A stretch of 10,749 nucleotides of DNA from Baffinella frigidus. Its lineage: Eukaryota > Cryptophyceae > Cryptomonadales > Baffinellaceae. The notes under the pieces are model-generated. The model was not told the DNA's origin, did no database searches, and saw only the letters and a program-made list of their open reading frames with translations. Each line of letters opens with the position of its first letter. Positions within the stretch are counted from its first letter, which is position 1. The DNA is taken from positions 10,118 to 20,866 of the forward strand of contig MU647181.1 in assembly GCA_026770585.1 (NCBI GenBank), given 5' to 3'. Both the position numbers and the translations under genes were made by a program. This document shows, in pieces, positions 6,635-10,749 of the stretch.

Positions 6635-6769
6635 TTAATCCTCGTCATCACTGCCCTCCCAGCTTTCGCTGTCCCCCCTTTCTCCCTCGCGCTCTCCCCC
6701 CTCACTCTCAGATTCAGACTCGGCGTCCGTGGAATTGGTCAGTATTTTGCTGTCCGAATGGGGCTCCAT
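6635..6769 (-). CDS. Short acidic Ser/Glu-rich ORF, hypothetical (44 aa)
   Basis: ATG at 6769, TAA at 6635. The product is almost entirely Ser, Glu, Asp and Gly (TDAESESESEGG, ending GSDDED), like the disordered acidic tail of a nuclear or transposon protein. It may be the last exon of a decayed minus-strand gene; no upstream partner was found. It lies in repeat-rich DNA, so a real gene is doubtful. Confidence 0.25.
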   Translation of the reverse strand: MEPHSDSKILTNSTDAESESESEGGEREGERGDSESWEGSDDED

Positions 6770-7094
6770 TCACGGGACGGGCAAGCGATCTGTGAGCATT
6801 TTGGGCTGCGGCGGTGGTCGGTGGCACGTTTTTATTCATTGAAACGCAGGGGAAACGGTCGGTGGCACCTTTTTCAAATTCAGGAACCGCCACCCTTTAA
6901 AAACGCTTCGTTATTTTGGACCAGGTACATTGATCATAAGAACCGGGGGCTCAAGAAACGTTCAACTTTTAAATCATTATTTTAACGAAAGCACGAAAAA
7001 CCAGCGTGGCCTGACGAAAACAGCGTTTTTTAAAAGCTAAAACGGGCTTGAGGGATGGGGTACATGTACCAGTTTGTTCCCCAGTTTTTTTGGT

Positions 7095-7222
7095 GGCATT
7101 CACGATGGAGGCTCAGAGCTCACAGTAGAGGTTCAAAGCTTCAGGATGGATGCTCCAGCCTTTAGGGGTTCCAGGCTTACGGGTGGATTTGTCAAGCTTC
7201 AGGATGCAGGTTCTAGCTCCTA
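7095..7222. repeat. Degenerate tandem repeat, period about 21 bp
   Basis: Units resemble GGATGGATGCTCCAGGCTTCA with many substitutions. CAAGCTTCAGGATG recurs at 7134 and 7192. Related units return at 7637-7682, where two are nearly identical. Confidence 0.55.
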
Positions 7223-7310
7223 AACCTCTGCTAAAACTTCTTGTGCATGACCAAACTGCCATTTTTATGGGTTCCCATTTCAAACCAACTGTTTGGTGGA
7301 ACTTGTCGGC

Positions 7311-7379
7311 CTTTGGTGCTTTGGTGCTTTTATTTACACTCACATCGAAGGTCACGCCCACCTCACTCTTGAGGAGTTG
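7311..7379 (+). repeat. 69-bp inverted dispersed repeat, copy 1
   Basis: Matches the reverse complement of 8767-8835 with a single mismatch (7352). On this strand it can encode FGAFIYTHIEGHAHLTLEEL; the mismatch is silent in that frame (Gly) but changes an amino acid in the opposite one. Confidence 0.85.
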
Positions 7380-7636
7380 GGAGTTAACTACGGATGAGCT
7401 CCTCGACCCCACCTACATAGCCACACCAAATACCGTTTTTTTTTGATCTCAAAGGTTCCACCCTTCAACGAACTTTTGTTTTTTGTTTCGGAAAAGCAGA
7501 TTTGAGGGGAAATGCGGACGCTGAAGAAATCAACACTGCTGTTTCTAGACCAAAAGGCGCAGAGCTGGTGTGCATAACCCAAAAAGTAGGGCTAACTCTC
7601 GAGACAACACACTCCAAAAGCCAACACAGTGTGATG

Positions 7637-7682
7637 CAGGATGGATGCTTCAAGCTTCAGGATGGATGCTGCAATCTTCAGG
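7637..7682. repeat. Two tandem units related to the 7095-7222 array
   Basis: CAGGATGGATGCTTCAAGCT is followed by TCAGGATGGATGCTGCAATC. They lie inside a 115-codon plus-strand open frame (7502-7849) that I do not recognise and do not call as a gene. Confidence 0.55.
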
Positions 7683-8400
7683 AAAATGGTCTCTGCTTCC
7701 CAAAGTTTAAGAAAGTGCGAGCGTCAGGTTTTCCTGTATTTCTCAAATTTCAAGAAAGTCAATACTGTGGCCGACAAGTACCAATAACCAACGCAGGCTA
7801 CCAATCAGTTTTTAAGAACTTACAAAGGATAAGAGTCTCTTTTTTTTGAACCATTGAACTTTCAGCCGATAAAACCCTTTGCTGAAAACCTGCAGAACCG
7901 ACCCAAACACCGGCCAGTGTCAGATTTCAACAAAAATGATTGGGTTGTTGGTTCTCGTCGGCCACACTGCAAGAAACGCAAAGTGATCGGTTTCTCACGG
8001 GTCTGTTACACTCCCGGGGGCAGCAAGGAGTGACGCTTGGGAGCCACGAACCGAGCGTTTGAAAAACGAGGCGGCAGAAGCTGTCAAGCAGCAACGAGTC
8101 ATGTTTTGTGAAAGCCCAAGCCGGCACCGCTGAAGGCGACTCCTCGCCACCGGGGAGGGCAACACGCCACGCCTCCCCTGCCCGCTCGTGGCTAGCGCAG
8201 CCGCATCAGTGCGACTCAGGGGCTTCACAAGGACCATGTTGCAGCGCCAACGAACCCCCCCAACCACGGCAGCCGCTTTTTTGAAGTGACGATTCGGCTA
8301 AAGTCCCCAACTTCAAGAGTCACTTTAAAAAAGAAATTTTTGTTTTCGGTCGACCAACCCAGAATAGCGATCGACGATGTTCGCTATTTTCAAAATTTAG
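7683..8400. other. No recognised feature
   Basis: AT-richer sequence with short open frames on both strands, none with a motif that I can name. T-runs and A-runs occur near 7840 and 8320-8350. No repeat unit was found by eye. Confidence 0.4.
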
Positions 8401-8473
8401 TTATTTTGGTGAGCGCCTTCCCCTAGCCTGGGTGAGCGATTCAGTGAGTGCGGTGGGCAGGATCAGGATGCAG

Positions 8474-8545
8474 TCCTTGAGGTCCGTGAGGTTCCTCGAG
8501 CTCCCAACATAGGCGGACACCGGAGCTTGTTCTGTAGAAAGGCAG
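8474..8545 (-). repeat. Family R dispersed repeat, copy 2
   Basis: Matches copy 1 around CCGGTGTCCGCCTATGTTGG and on through AACCTCACGGACCTCAAGGA. Two of the differences from copy 1 are at third codon positions in the frame PVSAYVGSS[KR]NLTDLKD. Confidence 0.7.
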
Positions 8546-8766
8546 GTTATCTGCACGCGCCCGGGAGTGCAAGGGGCGCCCCAGACGAAGCTGCCTTCCT
8601 GGTTGTGGGCTGCTTTACAAGGTGACCAGGTTGGTTTTGATCCGTAGTACACGCACTTTTTTCCGGAGCCAAGCGTACTTGTAGTTGTGCACTTGAGTGG
8701 AGGCCAATCGGGCGCATCTCCACGCTCGGGAAGACAAAGACGGGACCCGTGCATAATGCCTTCAAT

Positions 8767-8835
8767 CAACTCCTCAAGAGTGAGGTGGGCGTGGCCTTCG
8801 ATGTGAGTGTAAATAAAAGCACCAAAGCACCAAAG
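8767..8835 (-). repeat. 69-bp inverted dispersed repeat, copy 2
   Basis: Reverse complement of 7311-7379 with one mismatch. The flanks differ on both sides, so the edges are sharp. Confidence 0.85.
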
Positions 8836-9063
8836 CCTTCCATCAAGCACCAGGCTTGGTATCACTGAGGTCACACGAGATTCCTGTGTACTGAACTATC
8901 GCCACCTTCTGTCTGAGAGCGCGTATTCACCACCGCCTGGTCCCTTCTGACAGGGTTTCGACGGCCATCTCCTGGCTCTACCTCAGTGGGGTTGACTGAT
9001 GGGGTTTCACTAATGTTGTATGTGTTTCGACTTCGATCTCGGCGTCGCGATCCTGCTGCCATT

Positions 9064-9168
9064 ATCCCTTAAGTGGCCATGCCGTCAAAGTTGATGGCCA
9101 AGAGGTCCTAGGCAGGTTCTAGGGCCCTACGGTAGGGCGTATGAGCCTACTGGCCACTCAAGGGGTAT
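9064..9168. mobile_element. Family X element, copy 1
   Basis: Left arm TATCCCTTAAGTGGCCA is closed by the right arm TGGCCACTCAAGGGGTAT. The core has AGGTCCTAGGCAGGTTCTAG, then GGCCCTACGGTAGGGCGTAT. About 105 bp, non-coding. Confidence 0.78.
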
Positions 9169-9268
9169 CCTACCACACAGCTTTGTTTTGCTACGCACGG
9201 ATGTTTTGTCAGATTGAGACCACCTTTCCGCTACCTTATCAGCAGGAACCCCCCTACATGTATATACG

Positions 9269-9371
9269 TATCCCTTAAGTGACCAGTAGGCTCATACGCC
9301 CTACCGTAGGGCCCTAGGACCTGCCTAGGGCTTCCACGGGCGATTATTCGCCCGTTGGTCACTTAAGGGAT
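9269..9371. mobile_element. Family X element, copy 2 (core reversed)
   Basis: Arms TATCCCTTAAGTGACCA and TGGTCACTTAAGGGAT. The shared core runs opposite to copy 1 (AGGCTCATACGCCCTACCGT). A GGGCGATTATTCGCCC hairpin replaces the GTCAA/TTGAC hairpin of copies 1 and 3. Confidence 0.78.
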
Positions 9372-9604
9372 CCCTACGCTATTGCCTACCGTAGGGTCGT
9401 CGCTTATGGGTTATTCGAAATCCCTTCAAAGTCTGCTGTATGGACGGGATAGAGTAACTCTGGCAGTCCCCAACCCCTGCGAGTGTTTCTATTCTGAATG
9501 GTGCACCAGATTCGTACATTTTCGGCATCCCGACCACTCAGAAGGCTACAGGGAACACGTTTGCACCCGAATCGGATCCTTTTCTTGAATTTGTATTTGA
9601 AATT
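9372..9604. other. No recognised feature
   Basis: Open frames on both strands of 60-68 codons overlap each other; none starts or reads like a known protein. Confidence 0.4.
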
Positions 9605-9640
9605 GGTCACGTTACCCCGGATATCCGGGGTTAACGTACC
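9605..9640. repeat. CCCCGGATATCCGGGG palindrome (family S relative)
   Basis: A perfect 16-bp palindrome at 9615-9630 is flanked by GGTCACGTTA and TTAACGTACC. The left flank and the palindrome resemble the end of family S at 10420-10444 (GGCCACGTTATCCCCGGATA). Confidence 0.65.
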
Positions 9641-9685
9641 CCGTAGCCTTTTGGACGGAGGGCTGCCACCACGGAGGTAAAGTGG

Positions 9686-9793
9686 CTTTGTCCGTTTGGT
9701 CCTTTAGGTTCTTCGAGCTCCCAACATAGGCGGACACCGGAACTGGTTCTGCAGAAAAGCCATGCTTCCTTTCGGATCACATTCAGGCCCCCC
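9686..9793 (-). repeat. Family R dispersed repeat, copy 3
   Basis: The longest match to copy 1: both read GVIRKEAW/NVIRKEAW, then SSGVRLCWELEEP, then GP.GQS in one frame over about 36 codons. The flanks diverge on both sides. Confidence 0.78.
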
Positions 9794-10018
9794 GGTGCAG
9801 AGGATCGCGGCAGTCTGAAGGCAGCAGGACTGACCCTTGGAGCCCGTTTCCCCTGAGGCGGGCCCGTCCAGGACCCCGTCCTTACAGGCAGAAACTGCTG
9901 ATCTCGATTCAACTGCTTACTTTGTTCTTAATGACCCGGCTCCATCTTGACGCGGAGCCATGCGGAGGGATCCTCCAAGTGTACAGTAGGGACCCGCACC
10001 CTCCTAGGGACCCTACAG
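9794..10018. other. No recognised gene
   Basis: Short open frames only. Strings such as TACAGTAGGGAC and GGACCCTACAGTA near 9982-10020 resemble loose pieces of the family E core. Confidence 0.4.
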
Positions 10019-10121
10019 TATCCCTTAAGTGCCCAGGTAGTCAAATTTGACGGCCAAGAGGTCCTAGGCAGGTCCTAGGGCCCTACCGTAGGGCGTATGA
10101 GCCTTCTGGGCACTTAAGGGA
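10019..10121. mobile_element. Family X element, copy 3
   Basis: Arms TATCCCTTAAGTGCCCA and TGGGCACTTAAGGGA. The core is in the orientation of copy 1, with GTCAAATTTGACGGCCAAGA, then the shared CCTAGG/CCCTAC modules. It directly abuts a family E element. Confidence 0.78.
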
Positions 10122-10241
10122 GAGGGGGTACCTCGCTCATAAGAAACTGCCCCCCCCCTACGACCACCATAGGACCCTAGGCATGGTCCTACTGTAGGGT
10201 CCTAGGGGAGGGCGGCTTCTTATGAGCGAGGTACCCCTGTA
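10122..10241. mobile_element. Family E element, fourth copy, left end damaged
   Basis: The left end lacks TACA (GAGGGGGTACCTCGCTCATA), while the right end is intact (GAGGTACCCCTGTA). A core-like remnant, GGCCCTCCCGTGGTCCTA, follows at 10242-10259, so this copy is probably rearranged or was itself inserted in another E copy. Confidence 0.72.
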
Positions 10242-10257
10242 GGCCCTCCCGTGGTCC

Positions 10258-10359
10258 TATCTTAAGTGGCGGACGGGCGATTAATCGCCCTAACTCGCCC
10301 TAGGCAGGTCCTAGGGCCCTACCGTAGGGCGTATGAACCTACTCGCCACTTAAGGGATA
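10258..10359. mobile_element. Family X element, copy 4
   Basis: Left arm TATCTTAAGTGGCG (two C missing) and right arm CGCCACTTAAGGGATA. The core has the GGGCGATTAATCGCCC hairpin of copy 2 but the orientation of copies 1 and 3. Confidence 0.76.
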
Positions 10360-10371
10360 GGGGCATGTGGG

Positions 10372-10450
10372 TCCTTGAATCCGAGATACCCGGGGCAAGC
10401 TAAGGCGTGGCAGGGTTGGCCACGTTATCCCCGGATATCTGGGGAAGATG
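10372..10450. repeat. Family S dispersed repeat, copy 1
   Basis: Matches 10664-10749 in the same direction: CTTGAATCCGAGA.ACCC, then GGCGTGGCAGGGT, then GGTTATCTCCGGA-like and GGGGAAGA endings. Contains CCCCGGATATCTGGGG. Confidence 0.62.
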
Positions 10451-10466
10451 CGCCTCGTAGGTCCTT

Positions 10467-10586
10467 TACAGGGGTACCTCGCTCATAAGAAACGCCCCCC
10501 CCCTAGGACCCTACAGTAGGCCTACGCCTAGGGCCGTATGGTGGTCCTAGGGGAGGGCAGTTTCTTATGAGCGAGGTACCCCTGTA
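10467..10586. mobile_element. Family E element, fifth copy (120 bp)
   Basis: Both ends are well kept (TACAGGGGTACCTCGCTCAT and its inverse). TAGGTCCTT lies on both sides (10458-10466 and 10585-10593), which could be a 9-bp target duplication. The other copies show only TA, so this may be chance. Confidence 0.8.
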
Positions 10587-10587
10587 G

Positions 10588-10618
10588 GTCCTTGAGGTTC
10601 TTCGAGCTCCCAACATAG
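10588..10618 (-). repeat. Family R dispersed repeat, copy 4 (end only)
   Basis: GGTTCTTCGAGCTCCCAACATAG matches copies 1-3 and then stops abruptly. Confidence 0.6.
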
Positions 10619-10663
10619 CCTTTCCTAGCGCCGTGGTCGAAGTTCCCAATCCTCCATTCAAGG

Positions 10664-10749
10664 ATCTTGACTCCGAGACCCCCCTTAGGGCCGAGGTGAA
10701 GCGTGGTAGGGTCAGGGGTGGTTGGTTATCTCCGGAGATCCGGGGAAGA
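10664..10749. repeat. Family S dispersed repeat, copy 2 (runs to the window edge)
   Basis: About 80 bp similar to copy 1 with many substitutions (CCGAGACCCCCCTTAGGGCC, then GAAGCGTGGTAGGGTC). Its palindrome is degraded to TCTCCGGAGATCCGGGG. Confidence 0.58.

Larger units (their letters stand above)
6423..7100. repeat. Scattered copies of a GGTNGGTGGCA motif
   Basis: Similar strings occur at about 6429 (ACGGTTGGTGGCATG), 6579 (CGGTGGGTGGCAAG), 6813 (GGTCGGTGGCACG), 6857 (CGGTCGGTGGCACC) and 7087 (TTTGGTGGCATTC). Most are followed by a T-run and some preceded by AAACGCAGGGGA-ACGG. It looks like a decayed repeat array rather than a gene. Confidence 0.45.
8401..8874 (-). pseudogene. Unrecognised 157-codon open frame overlapping two repeats
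   Basis: The frame opens at a GTG (8874), not an ATG, and ends with SLTQARGRRSPK. It has a Cys-containing middle (GSGKKCVYYGSKPTWSPC, then VWGAPCTPGR). It covers copy 2 of the 69-bp repeat (LWCFGAFIYTHIEGHAHL) and copy 2 of family R (PVSAYVGSSRNLTDLKD). A second frame starts at ATG 9062 (MAAGSRRRDRSR) and ends at 8871 in another register, so the two may be one frameshifted or spliced gene. I cannot assign a family. Confidence 0.3.

Noticed and set aside
7095-7682. CRISPR-like array
   Set aside because: Repeats are degenerate and without regular unique spacers, and the setting is a eukaryotic genome.
9382-9680. Two overlapping plus-strand frames of 60-68 codons
   Set aside because: No ATG start, no motif, and no repeat-independent support.

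Overview
This window looks like nuclear DNA from a flagellated alga with a red-type complex plastid. It holds two recognisable spliced genes, arranged head to head, plus a gene-poor stretch full of short inverted-repeat elements. Three observations point to this kind of organism. The first gene encodes a protein starting with a signal peptide followed by a phenylalanine-led transit peptide, the bipartite plastid presequence of cryptophytes, haptophytes and stramenopiles. The second gene belongs to the ciliary CFAP97/Hemingway family. Both are GC-rich and carry GT-AG introns. A cryptophyte is my best guess, from a vague memory of similar repeats, and is not proven here.

Positions 1-3474, minus strand: the 5' part of an NDC1-type (type II) NAD(P)H-quinone oxidoreductase gene. 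Five exons (2965-3474, 2768-2866, 2305-2416, 835-976, 224-326) join with matching phases into 322 codons. The gene runs off the left edge. Its introns hold GA/CT microsatellites, a 150-bp degenerate telomere-like tract, a partial copy of exon 3, and several TIR or fold-back elements.

Positions 3475-3646: a 172-bp shared upstream region, probably a bidirectional promoter.

Positions 3647-5542, plus strand: a CFAP97-domain gene in at least three exons (3647-4024, 4179 to about 4298, 5360-5542). The exon 1, intron 1 and final exon boundaries are good; the end of exon 2 is uncertain. Intron 2 carries a 162-bp TIR element and a long CT tract.

Positions 5543-10749: no confident gene. The region is built from at least four repeat families. 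Family E is about 120 bp with termini TACAGGGGTACC, and one copy is nested inside another. Family X is about 100 bp with termini TATCCCTTAAGTG; its two arms change together between copies. Family R is a dispersed repeat with a coding-like flavour. Family S is built around a CCCCGGATAT palindrome. There is also a 69-bp inverted pair at 7311/8767 and degenerate tandem repeats near 7100 and 7640. No RNA gene, CRISPR array or complete autonomous transposon was seen.

The two genes act in different compartments (plastid quinone reduction; axoneme). Their pairing suggests at most shared promoter use.
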